From: Emiliania huxleyi CCMP1516
Taxonomy: Eukaryota > Haptophyta > Isochrysidales > Noelaerhabdaceae
Length of the DNA stretch: 64,000 nucleotides
Reading direction: 5' to 3'
Assembly: GCF_000372725.1 (NCBI RefSeq)
Contig: NW_005195017.1
Coordinates: 174,921 to 238,920 of the forward strand
This document shows, piece after piece, positions 51,949 through 61,992 of this stretch. The first letter of the stretch is position 1. Each line of letters starts with the position of its first letter. Position numbers and translations under genes: made by a program. The notes beneath the pieces are model-generated. The model was given only the letters and a program-made list of their open reading frames with translations, ran no database searches and had not been told where the DNA came from.

Positions 51949-54900
51949 ATGGAGGCCTTCGCACGCGCGCTCCTCGGCGGCCTGGAGCGGGCTGGCGGTG
52001 TCTCCAGCGAGCTGAGAGAGGCCGCGGAGGAGCTGCTGCTCGGCGGCGAAGGCACGCTCCATCCGCTCGATCCACGCTGCCTGCCGTGGTCCGCGGGTGC
52101 GCCGTTCGCAGCGTGGCGCACCGCCGAAGAGGCGTCGAACACTGTCATGCTCGTGCTCGTCGACCTGAGCGGCGAGGCTGGCGAGGCGAGCTTGCCGCTC
52201 CCGGCCGACCTTCTCGGGCGGTGGCCGCGGCGCGCGCTCCTCCGCCTCTCGCAGCACCGCCTGGTCGTCGCTCCCGGGCCGCCGGGAGAGTTGACGGAGC
52301 GGTTTGGAGGAGGGTCGGGCGCCAGCGGAGAGGCGGCGCCGCCGCCGGAGCCCGAGCTGTACAGCGCCGACGAGCTCCGGCGCGGCTCTCTCACTGTGCG
52401 CGCGCCGCGGCGCGGCCTCGTCGCCTTGCAGCTGGAGGCGAAAGACGCCAGCTCGGCACTTTCCGAGACGCTTCCGGGACGCCTCCGAGACGCTCCCGAG
52501 ACACCTCAGAGCAGCCTCGGAGACACGTTAGAGCGGGACACGCCAGAAGCATCCAGCCTCCGCCTCAGACACTTCCGAGACGCTTCTGAGACGCTTCCGA
52601 GACGCTGCTGCGAATCACAGGTGGCGGAAGGTGCGACCCACGGCGGCGAGTTGGAGCGCGGCGGCGAGTTGGAGAGCGGCGGTGCGTTGGGGAGCGGCGG
52701 TGCGTTGGGGAGCGGCGGCGAGTTGGAGAGCGGCGGCGAGTCGGAGCGCCGCGGCGCTTCCGCCTCCCTGAGCGGCGCTGGTGGCAGTGTCGACGGCGGC
52801 GAGGGTTGTGGCGGTGTCGACGGCGGCGAGGGTTGTGGCGGTGGCGGCAGCGGCGGTGGCGGCGGCGGCGATGGCGGCGGCGGCGGCGATGGCGGCGGCG
52901 GCGATGCTTCGTTGCGGGCGACGCATCTCTGGTGCAGCCGGCCGGATCGGCTGCCACGCGGTACGGTGATTCGCCGCGCGTCTGAGGGGTGTGCGCCTGC
53001 CCTCCCCCTTGGCACAGGTGCAGCATGCGGCGAGATTGCACGAGATTGCACGAGATTACCCGAGATTGCACGAGATTGCCCTCCCCCTCGTACAGGTGCA
53101 GCATGCGGCGGCTCGGCTGCCGCGCTGCCGCCGCCACCGCCCAGGAGGTGTGTGTGTGTGTGTGTGCAGAGAGGTGAAGAGACAGCCGCCTTGCCAGCGA
53201 CCGGACACCATCGCGGTATGGGTGGACGCGCGAGACAGGAGATGTGACAGCACGCATCGAGCGGCACGCAGACACACACACACACACACAAGACACACTC
53301 GGCCAGCTCGGCTGCCGCGCTCTCGCCGCCACCGCCCAGGAGGTGTGTACGTGCGTGTGTCTGTAGCTGGCGTGTGAAGAGCAGTCCGCGGCTCGGACTA
53401 GACGTCAGCGCGGTATGGGTGCCGCTAGACGCGAGATGACGGCACGCATCGAGCGGCACAAAGGCACACACACACACTACAAGACATACTCCAGGAGGCG
53501 GCCGGTCGGAGGCGAGCGATCGAGCGGAGTCGTCCGTTGCAGCTCTGCCGCCGGTAGGAGGGGGTCGACTAGCACGGTGCCACTGCAAGCCGCTCGCACA
53601 CAAGGCGGGTGGCCACGGTGGCCCGTCCGCTGATAGGAGGCGATGGCCCGGCTGGCCGGCTGTCTTCACTCGCGCCGCCAGCTCCGCCGCACGGGTCTGC
53701 CGCTGCCGGGAGGCTGCCCGCCGTTGAACGAGGGGCCTTCCTCGGTCACGGCGACGGCATCGGGTTTAGGCCAGCTGCTGCGGCTGGTGCGCGAGCTGCT
53801 TGCGGCGGCGGCGCTGCAGGAGGAGGGGCGAGGGGCGGCGGGGCCGGCGGGGGCGGCGGGAGCGGCGGNNNNNNNNNNNNNNNNNNNNNNNNNNNNNNNN
53901 NNNNNNNNNNNNNNNNNNNNNNNNNNNNNNNNNNNNNNNNNNNNNNNNNNNNNNNNNNNNNNNNNNNNCGCCGCCGCCGCCACCGCCGCCGACGCCGACG
54001 CAGACGCCGCCGCCGCAGACGCCACCGCCGCAGACGCAGGCGCCGCCGCAGACACCACGGGGCCAGAGCGCCGCCGCGCCACTCTGCCGGTTGGTTGTAG
54101 TGAGTGAGTGCGCGAGTTAGCTGGAGAGGCGGAGGCACAGTCTGAGGCGGAGAGATCGATGGGAAGGCGAAGAGCAGCCACGGGCTCGGACTGGACACCA
54201 ACGCGGTATGGGGAGTGGACGCTGGACAGAAGACGACGTCGCGCTGGAGCGACACACACAGACACACACAGACTCACCAGAACTGGACACTCTGCCGGCC
54301 GAGCGCACGTGCTGGCCGTGAGGGGGGAAGTGCCGCCGAGTCGCACGAGTGAGTCTCTTTGGTAGGACCGCTCCCGGCACCCTTCGCCGCGCCCTCCGTC
54401 GGCTCTCTTGCCTGCTGGCGAGGCTGCATGCGGCGGCGGCGGCGGCGGCTGCGGCTGGGAGGGCGACGGAGGCTGGGAGGGCCGCGGCGGCGGCGGCGCG
54501 GGCGGCGGCGGCGGCGGTGGCAGTGGAGGCGGCAGTGGAGGCGGCAGTGGAGGCGGCAGTGGAGGCGGCAGTGTGGGCGTTGAGGACGTGACTGGAGCGA
54601 CCGAGGCGGAGGCACCGGCGGGAGACGTCGCGCGGTGCAGCCCTCCAGAGTGCAAGGGTGGCGCGGAGGCGGCGGAGGAGGCGGAGGAGGAGGAGGAGGC
54701 GGAGGTGGCGGAGGAGGCGGTGGCGGAGGAGGAGGTGCGGGGGGCGGAGGCGGCGGTCGCGGCTGTTGGACGCGTGTCCGCGATCGTGCTCTCTCTGCTC
54801 GGCGACGGCTTCGCGGGAGGCAAGCACATGCCCGGGACACGTCCGAGACGGTTCCGGGACATGTCCGGGACACATCCGAGTCGTTTCCGGGACACGCCTG

Positions 54901-57900
54901 CTTGGCGGCGCCGTCTAGCGAGGAGCAAAGCAAATGCGGGTGGCGCAGCGGAGGGGGGAGTGGCAGTGCAACGCTCGCCGCCGCCGCCGCCGCCGCTTCT
55001 CCCCAGCATGCCGCCTGCCCCCCCCCCGCCAGAGGTTGTGTTTGTGTCGCCCGAGCTCGCTGGCTGGGGCTCGGTGGGCGGTCTGGGGGCGATGGTCGCT
55101 CACCTGGCCGCCGGCCGCGCGCCTGTGAAGAGCGGCTCTTCACACCTGCGGCTGTGACCAGGTCGCTCACCTGGCCGCCGCCCTGGCCGCTCGTGGGCTG
55201 CGTGTCTCCGTTGTGCTGCCCCACTACGCGTCGCGCGGCGGCGGCAGCAGCGGCGCACCGCACGCCGCCGCCCACCTCTTCGACCTGTCGGTGCCGCTAG
55301 AGCCGTCGAGAGGCGACGAGCCGCCGTCGGAGGGGGGGGGGGCAGGGGGTACCCTACCGATCCCGTCACCCGAACCCAAGCGGACGACGAGGTAGGCGAC
55401 GCGCCGCTCTCGGTGCTGCACGGGGCGACGGAAGGCGGCGTCCGCGTCTCCCCGCTGCAGTGTGCGTCCACCGACCGCGCCTGCCCCGACCCCGGCTCAC
55501 TCCAGTCCCAGGCGGCGTCCGCGTCTACCTGCTGCAGTCCGACGTCCACTTCCGTGCCCCGTACGCCCACCGCTCCCCGGCCGACGCGCTGCTGTCCGCG
55601 AGCCTCCTCTCGCGCGGCGCCCTGCTGCTGCTCGAGCGCCTCTCCGCCTCGCCCGCCGCCCTCCTCTCCAACGACTGGGTGGCCGCGCTGGCGGCGCCGT
55701 ACGCGAGGCACGGAGCCTGGCGGCGCGCCGCCAGGCCGGGCGGCGGGCGGAGCTGGCCGGAGCGGTGGCGGGGCACCGCGTTCGTGCACCTGGTGCACAA
55801 TCTCGAGCCCGGCTACGACGGCGCCCTGAATGAAGAGATTCATTAGGAGTGATTGATTGCGAGTTCATTCAGAGCCGGCTACGACGGCGCCCTCCTCCGG
55901 GCCCTTGATTGTGCACCTCCCTAAGCAGAGGCACGAGTCCAGGGAGGAGCTCCCCTTTTAAGGAGAAGCACAAGTCCACGATGTCGCACTGCAGGCGCGC
56001 CTTCGCTGGAGGCGGCGCCGGCACCCGCCCCCCCCCCCAAAAGAGCTCCTCGCGGCACGGGTCGTTGGTAGGTTCCTTCTCCGGGGCCGAGCCGGCGCTG
56101 TCCCCCTCGCAGCTGCTGGGCCTCCCTCCCGCCCTTCTGTCGGAGGAGCGGCCAGGCGCTGCGCTCGCTCGCCTCCCCCCCCCCCCCAAAGAAAAGACGG
56201 GCCCGCAAAAGGGCTCCGCGCGCCTCGCATGTCTTGTTCAGGCGCCGCGCCGCGAGCGGGGAGAGGGTGGCGCGCCTCGCTCACGCGCGCGGCGCTGCTG
56301 ACGGCCGACAGCTGGGCCACTGTCTCCGCGTCCTACCGGCAGCAGCTGCTGCGCGGCGGCGGCCCGCTCGCCCCGCTTCTGCGAGCGTTCCCGGCGCCCT
56401 TCGCGTGCAAGCTAGGCCTGCCCCTGGCGGAGCTCCGCGCCTCCCTCCACGCCGACGGACTGCTCGGCTTGACTGGCCACGCCGCCGCCAAGGCGTCGAT
56501 CTCTGTCGGTATCTCGGCCATCTCTCGGCCATCTCTCGGCCATCTCTCGGCCATCTCTCGCCCACGCCGCCGCCAAGGCGTCGCTGCGCCGGCAGTGCTT
56601 TGGCGACGGCTGGCGTGCCACGCTGCAGGCAGCTAGTTAATTAGTTAGCAGCTAATTAATCAATTGGCAGTTAGGTAATTCGCCTAATTAACTGGCGTGC
56701 CACGCTGCAGGCCGCGTGGCCGGCGGCGCACGGGCGCCGAAGCGGCGGCGGCGGCGGCGGTGGAGGCGGAGGCGGAGGCGGAGGAGCAGGAGGAGGCGAG
56801 GACCCGCCGATGTTTGTCTTCCTTGGCCGCCTTGCGCCGCAAAAGGGCGTCCACCTCCTTCTCGACTGCGTCGGGCCTCTGGTCCGCGCGACGGCGGGCA
56901 GGGTGCACGTGCTGGTTTGTGGGTGCGCTGACCCGGTGCGCTACCGCCGCCGCCGCCACTCACCACTCCTCCTGCTCGAGGGCTGAGTGTGTGTATGATA
57001 CTGCCCTGCCCGCACACTGCCGCACAACTGGCCTGCCCGATCCCCTACCTGCCCCGGGTGTGAAACCCACACTGCCCACCCCGGCCAAAACCACACTGCC
57101 CACAGCTGTGAAGAACCGCCCGCTCGCGAGGTCTCGGAGACACTGAATCCGCACGTCTATGAGCAGGCCAGCCCATACGCCCGCCGCTGTGCGGCGCAGA
57201 TGGCGCAGCTGCGGGCGAGCGTCGGGGCCCGGTCTTTCCGGTGTGGCGGAGGCGGTTCTGGCGGCAGCGGGTGTCTTGTTTTCAGGCGAGCTTCCCGGCC
57301 AACTTTTGGGCGTCCGACCCGAGCTCGTACTTTGAGCTCGGCGTGTCCTATGGAGAGATGGGGGAGAGGTGGGGGAGAGGGGTGGGGAGGGGTGGGGAGA
57401 GGTGGGGGAGGGATGGGGAGAGGTGGGGAGGGATGGGGAGGGATGGGGAGGGGTGGGGAGGGATGGGGAGGGATGGGGAGGGATGGGGAGAGGTGGGGAG
57501 AGATGGGGAGAGATGAGGAGAGATGGGGAGAGATGTGGGGAGAGAAGAGGCGTAGCTCAACTTGATCGACTAGGCGGGTTTGTCTCCTTTAATTATTAAC
57601 TAATAATTAATAATTAATACTTAATACATAGGCGCGTTTGTCTCCGCCGCCGCCGACTTTGGCGTCATGCCTTCCCTCTGCGAGCCGTCGGGGCTGGTGG
57701 GGGAGATACGGGGAGATGTGGGGGAGATGCGGGGAGATGTGGGGGAAATGCGGGGAGATGTGGGGAGATGTGGGGAGATGTGGGGAGATGTGGGGAGATG
57801 TGGGGAGCTATACGAGCCTTCAGGGCTGGGGAGAGACGGGGAGGGATGGGGAGGTGGGAGCCGAGGTGTGCCGGCGGATTGGCCGCGGCCGGCACTGCTA

Positions 57901-58484
57901 GTCTTGAGGGTGTGGGAGAGGAGCTCAATCTCCCCCACATCTCCCCGTACCCCCCCCCCCTTCTGTTAGGTGGGGGAGGAGTTTCTCGCGGCGGGCACTC
58001 CTCTTGTCTGCGCGGCGACGGGTGGGATGCGAGGCCGCGTCAGCTCCTCCTCATAACCGGACCCGTTAGCTGAGTCGCCATTTGGTTGGCGGACTAGGAG
58101 GGATGCGAGACCGAGTCCGCCCCTCCGGCGCCGCGCGCCACGGGGCTTGAAAAGAAACACGCCCCGAAACGAGACAGACGCGGGGCGCGTCTTTCTGTCT
58201 CAGGCGCCGCGCGCAACGGGCTGCTCTTCGAGGCCGGCCAGCACATGCCCCTCCTCCTCTCCTTGCGGGAGGCGGCGGCGCTGCACGCAGACGCGGACGC
58301 CTACGCGGCGCTCCGCGCCGCCGCCGCCGCGTCGGCGACGGATGTGTCCCACACGGCGCGGAGTTGGCACGCCGAGCTGCTGCGGCTCCGCGCTTGCCTG
58401 CGGGTCGCGGGCGGGGGGGGAGGGAGCCCATTCGGCCGCGAGTTGCCTGAGGCGGCGGAGCCGGTGGGGCGCGGCGCGGCATAG
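51949..58484 (+). CDS. Glucan/starch synthase-like glycosyltransferase (GT5) with amylase-type beta domain
   Basis: First exon (51949-52437): MEAFARALLGGLERAGG, a glycoside-hydrolase-13 C-terminal-like beta domain ending LTVRAPRRGLVALQLE. GT5 part: FVSPELAGWGSVGGLGAMV (ADP/UDP-glucose site, cf. KxGGLGD), VAHLAAALAARGLRVSVVLP, YLLQSDVHF, TAFVHLVHNLEAGYDGALL, TADSWATVSASY, FLGRLAPQKGVHLLLDC, FWASDPSSYF, FVSAAADFGVMPSLCEPSGL, GEEFLAAGTPLVCAATGGMRD, NGLLFEAG. It should elongate an alpha-glucan. Introns defined by phase-exact joins: 55095-55161, 55313-55395, 55435-55511, 55807-55872, 56493-56577, 56629-56710, 57697-57969, 58022-58097, 58128-58203. 52438-54750 is mostly repeats, low-complexity Gly tracts and a gap, so linkage of the first exon is inference; no GH13 catalytic domain is present. 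Confidence 0.65.
53105..53490. repeat. ~205-bp tandem duplication with (GT/CA)n
   Basis: CTCGGCTGCCGCGCT, GCCACCGCCCAGGAGGTGTG and CGCATCGAGCGGCAC recur in order in two units; a third, diverged unit is at about 54150-54290. Probably intronic. ACAGGTGCAGCATGCGGCG at 53020 and 53092 bounds a CGAGATTGCA satellite. Confidence 0.7.
53869..53968. other. Assembly gap (100 N)
   Basis: 100 N between GGCGG and CCGCCG low-complexity ends within the glucan synthase-like locus. Confidence 1.
55095..55161. repeat. Introner-like intron (67 bp) in the GT5 gene
   Basis: Intron start and downstream exon start share GTCGCTCACCTGGCCGCC (18 bp). The core CTGTGAAGAGCGGCTCTTC…CTGTGACCAG matches the core of the 67-bp array at 7704-10674, and its length is also 67 bp. 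Confidence 0.92.
57350..57540. repeat. GGGATGGGGAGA satellite in a GT5 intron
   Basis: About 17 imperfect copies of GGGGAGGGATG/GGGGAGAGATG. The intron ends in an AT-rich core (57590-57631) followed by GCGCGTTTGTCTCC, which also occurs at 57573 as GCGGGTTTGTCTCC. Confidence 0.85.
57697..57969. repeat. GT5 intron with GGGAGATGTG satellite and boundary copies
   Basis: Starts GTGGGGGAG and the next exon starts GTGGGGGAGGAG. It includes five perfect GGGAGATGTG units and an internal copy of the exon end (GAGCCTTCAGGGCTGG at 57813). Splicing gives CEPSGLVGEEFLAAGTP. Confidence 0.85.
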
Positions 58485-59040
58485 GCTCAAAAGAGCACAT
58501 ACTTCCTTGCAGCTACGGCGCGCGATATACATCACACAGCAATCAACGAGTCCTTACTTTCTTTCTATCCCGGGCTCGTTGTGCGGGTACATATGGGACA
58601 CGATGTCTCAAATATGAGGGGTTTTGACCAGCCCCTTGGACAAGGCTTCGTCCCTCTCTCACACACCCCGAGACCCGCGGGAAGATGGTAGGGGTCGGGA
58701 GGGGTCGCAAAACAAATAAACTCGCCGCGCCCAAAAACAACTAAATTCTGCGTCCACAAAAATCCTCGGGCCGGAAGCTCACATGGTGGCAGTACGACTC
58801 AGACGTGGTGGTCGGCGCGCGAATGGATGCCGTTTGCGCTGCAGCGACTGTCGGTGCAGCTCTGGACGGCGCTCGCGACGAGGCACAGCGCGCCATTGGT
58901 GCGGCGTCACGCGGCCGCGAGGGACCGCGGGGGGATGCTAGTGGGATGGGGGGCTCTGAGGGGAAGGGAGCGGGGGGCGCCCAGTAGGGCGCCGGCACCC
59001 CAGCGTAGAGGGCACTTGGAGCAGCTGGGTCCCGACCCCC
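58485..59040. other. Intergenic; unassigned frames
   Basis: A plus frame near 58750-58990 (SSGRKLTWWQYDSDVVVGAR) might be an exon of something, but neither start nor partner exon is seen. Confidence 0.35.
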
Positions 59041-59510
59041 CACAGGCAGAGCGCTGCTGCTGGTGGGGGGGGGGGGGGGCCCACCCCCCCAACAACAAAA
59101 CCCTTCTTCTTGGGGGGGGGGGGGGGGTCTTCCATTGGCTTAAAAGGGCAATTTGGTTACCCAAAAATTTGCTGTTTTCTAAAGAAAAATAAATTTTTCC
59201 CCCCCCCCAAAATTGTGGGGAAAAGGGGGGCAACCCTTCCATTTCCCCCCCCCGAAACCAAAAGGAACCCCCCCGCTTTCAAAATGCAAACACTTGCCCC
59301 GTGCACCTGGGTAAAAAACCTTCCCCTCCCTCCCAAAAAAACAAATCCCCCAAAAAAATAATTTCACTCTTGCCTTTCAAAAACTCCCAAAAACTCACTT
59401 TGTTTGCTAAAAAAAAATTTCCCCAAAAATCCAAAAAAGGCCCTACCCCCTTTTTGGTGTTTTTTTAAAAACTAACATCCCGAACCCCCAATTAAAAGGG
59501 GGGGTCACAT
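59041..59510. other. Anomalous homopolymer-rich stretch, probable low-quality sequence
   Basis: Runs of G, C, A and T of 4-18 bases follow one another (GGGGGGCCCACCCCCCC, AAAAAAATTTCCCC, CCCTTTTTGG) and GC drops abruptly. This pattern is typical of mis-called read ends rather than of genomic DNA here. No gene should be called from it. Confidence 0.7.
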
Positions 59511-59628
59511 CTATGTGGGCCCAGTGTGCGCACTAGGCGCATATGCTAGTGCTATCCTGCCCTATGGGAGGCAGAGGGATGGGGGGAGGGGGGGGCAGAG
59601 GTAAGGTGGGGTGAGACTGGGGAGGGCC

Positions 59629-61595
59629 TCAAAGGTCCTCCATGGGGGTGGGGTCCGGCCCGAACAGGTCGAAGCCGGTCCCGCCATCGCCGCCGGCGCC
59701 GTCGCCCTCGTCCGCCTCGGAGGCGGAGGTCGTCGAGCGGGGCGTCTCGCCCGTCGCGAACCTGCCGCCGAACACGGCGTCGGCCGGCGCCGAGGCGCCG
59801 GCAGCCGTGATCAGGTCGGCGACCTTTCGGTCCCTGCAGGCCGCATCAATTTTGCCGCGCCGGGACGGCTCGTAGAGCTCGTTGGCGAGCCAGTCCCGGG
59901 CGACCTTGGTCGCCACGGAGCCCAGAGGGACCGTGGCGTACACCAGGTCGCCGAACCCGCTGCCCCCCTCGGGAGGCAGCGAGTAGGCGACCTGAATATT
60001 GGACCCAGCTGGGTTGCGCGCCGCCTGCGTCGCAGCCTCCAGGCCGTCCATGACGAACTCGACGTTCTCGCGCAGCTGCGCGTGCGGGTAGTCCGCACGC
60101 TCAGCCTCGCTCGCAGCCGCCGCCGCAGCCTTCTCCGCCTTGTTCGCCTTCTGCCGGGCCTTTTTGGCCCTGCGAGCCGCGGCCCGAGCATCCTTCTGCT
60201 CCTCCGTCAGCTCCTCCTTCCGCGGCGCGGTGCGCTCGACGAACGAGCGCTCCGCCGCCTGCACCGGCTCGCGGTCGCCCGCGGCCTTCTCGTGCTTCAG
60301 GTCGAAGGTCGCCGTCCCGTAGCCAGGGACCTCATACCTGAGCTGAAAAAAACTGTTCAAGTCTTAAAGGCAAAACACAACGCTCTGCGGTTGGTGCACC
60401 CCCCACACTGACACATTCCCCTCATCCCCTACCCTTGGCTGAGCACATCTACCTGCGAGCTAGCATCTCCGCATTTTCTCTTCCAGTCATCCGCCCGCGC
60501 CGCGCGCCATCTCTGGGCGTCTAGTGCAGCCACTGACAGAGCTATTCCGAAGGAGTGGTCGACGCCTCGCCTAGAGTTCGGGTGGACTTGCGCACTGCTT
60601 AGCCCTGAGGGGGGAGTGTGTGTGAGGTGGTGTAATGTCGTCCCGTTTCAGGCGGCAGGTCAGGGGATTAGCCGGGAGGATTCGGCAGCTCAGCCGGGGG
60701 CTGAGCGTCTGCAGGCAGCCTTCCGCTCGCGCCGAAATTCACAGCCCTCCCGGGCCGACGGGGTGCTCCTTGGATCGGGCCCCGCTCCCCGCTTTTCCTG
60801 TACCTGGACTGTCCGGGTCAGGAGGGTGAGAGTATTGGGTGGGCGAGGGCAGTACATCTGGCGGGTGGGGATTGAGGGACAGCAAGAGGGCTGATTGTCG
60901 AGGCTGATTGGGGGGTCAATGGGCGCGGGCGGCGCTTCGTGGTCCTGGGCGAGCAGGGGCAGTGGTTAGGAGTCTTGGGCCTGGAGATATGAGGATTGTC
61001 GAGATGTCATGCGAGAGCGGTAGGTGGGCGAAGGTAGCGCGGCTGGAGAGTGGTGTCCGAGGGACAATGATGAGTTGTCAGTTGGGGCGCGAGACGCGCG
61101 GGACAGTGTCGAAGGCGGCCAGTGAGGTAGGGTTGGCTTTGAGCAGTGCAGCGAGTGTGTAGTCAAGCGTGGGAGCGGGGCGCGCGAGCACCGGATTTTT
61201 TTGCTGTGCGAGTCGAGTTCGTGGCCGGTGCGCGGGAGATGAGTTGTCAGTTGGGGCGCGAGACGCGCGGGACAGTGTTGGAGGCGGCCAGTGAGGTAGG
61301 GTTGGCTTTGAGCAGTGCAGCGAGTGTGTGGTCAAGCGTGGGAGCAGCGCGCGAGCACCGGGTTTTTTTGCTGTGCGAGTCGAGTTTGTGGCCGGTGCGC
61401 GGGAACCTGGCTGAAAACCCGCGCATCCGGCCGGTTGTGCGACCGAGGTCGCCGATTGTACGACCGAGGTCGCAGAGCCTTGGCGACGCGACGCGCACGT
61501 CGCCAAGGAGTTGGTAAAATGTCCGAGGTTTTTTTTACCTCATACCTGAGCTGCGACACACCTGCAAGCCTTGCGGCAATGAGGCAGTCTTGCAT
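59629..61595 (-). CDS. Hypothetical protein with one 1.2-kb intron
   Basis: Exons 61546-61595 and 59629-60337 join in phase (CTCAG|GTATGA … CTCAG|GTATGAGG) to 252 aa: MQDCLIAARLAGVSQLRYEV followed by PGYGTATFDLKHEKAAGD. A Lys/Ala/Arg coiled region (RAAARRAKKARQKANKAEKA) precedes ENVEFVMDGLEAATQAARNP and VAYSLPPEGGSGFGDLVYAT; the C-terminus is acidic (EADEGDGAGGDGG). Family not recognised. Both intron ends carry AGCTCAGGTATGAGGT, so the exon boundary is duplicated. An ATG further upstream is possible. Confidence 0.55.
61072..61405. repeat. ~170-bp tandem duplication in the intron of the hypothetical gene
   Basis: Two near-identical units beginning GAGTTGTCAGTTGGGGCGCG (61073 and 61241) and ending near GTGGCCGGTGCGCGGGA. 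Confidence 0.85.
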
Positions 61596-61992
61596 GTGCG
61601 CGCGATCGCTGCTATTCCAGGCACCAGGGCCGTCCGCGGCGCATCCCCGGCGGCCCGACGGTGGCCGGCGCTTGCGCGCCAGCCCCGTCCGCCGCCGGAT
61701 CCGCGGCCGCGGTCCCTGTCATAGCTACGCGCGCCATGGGGCGACGTGCCCGCCGTTCTTACTGGTGGTGGTGTGCAATGTGCGGCCGCTCCATACGTAT
61801 GGGCAATCCTTTTTTGCATATGCGTAGCAGTACAGGCCACGATTGTTCTGTCGTGTACTCTAAAAAAAATAATTAGCAATATGTGAGGCTCTCTCTGTGC
61901 ACGAGAAAGCGTGCCACTCAGCACTGTGCCACTCTCCCAAGTTCCCTCTCAGTCCTCCACGACCCCCCACAGACACTAGAGCGCGCCGATGA
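61596..61992. other. Intergenic, nothing seen
   Basis: No feature supported between the hypothetical gene and the ankyrin/U-box gene, apart from an A8 run at 61863. Confidence 0.5.
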
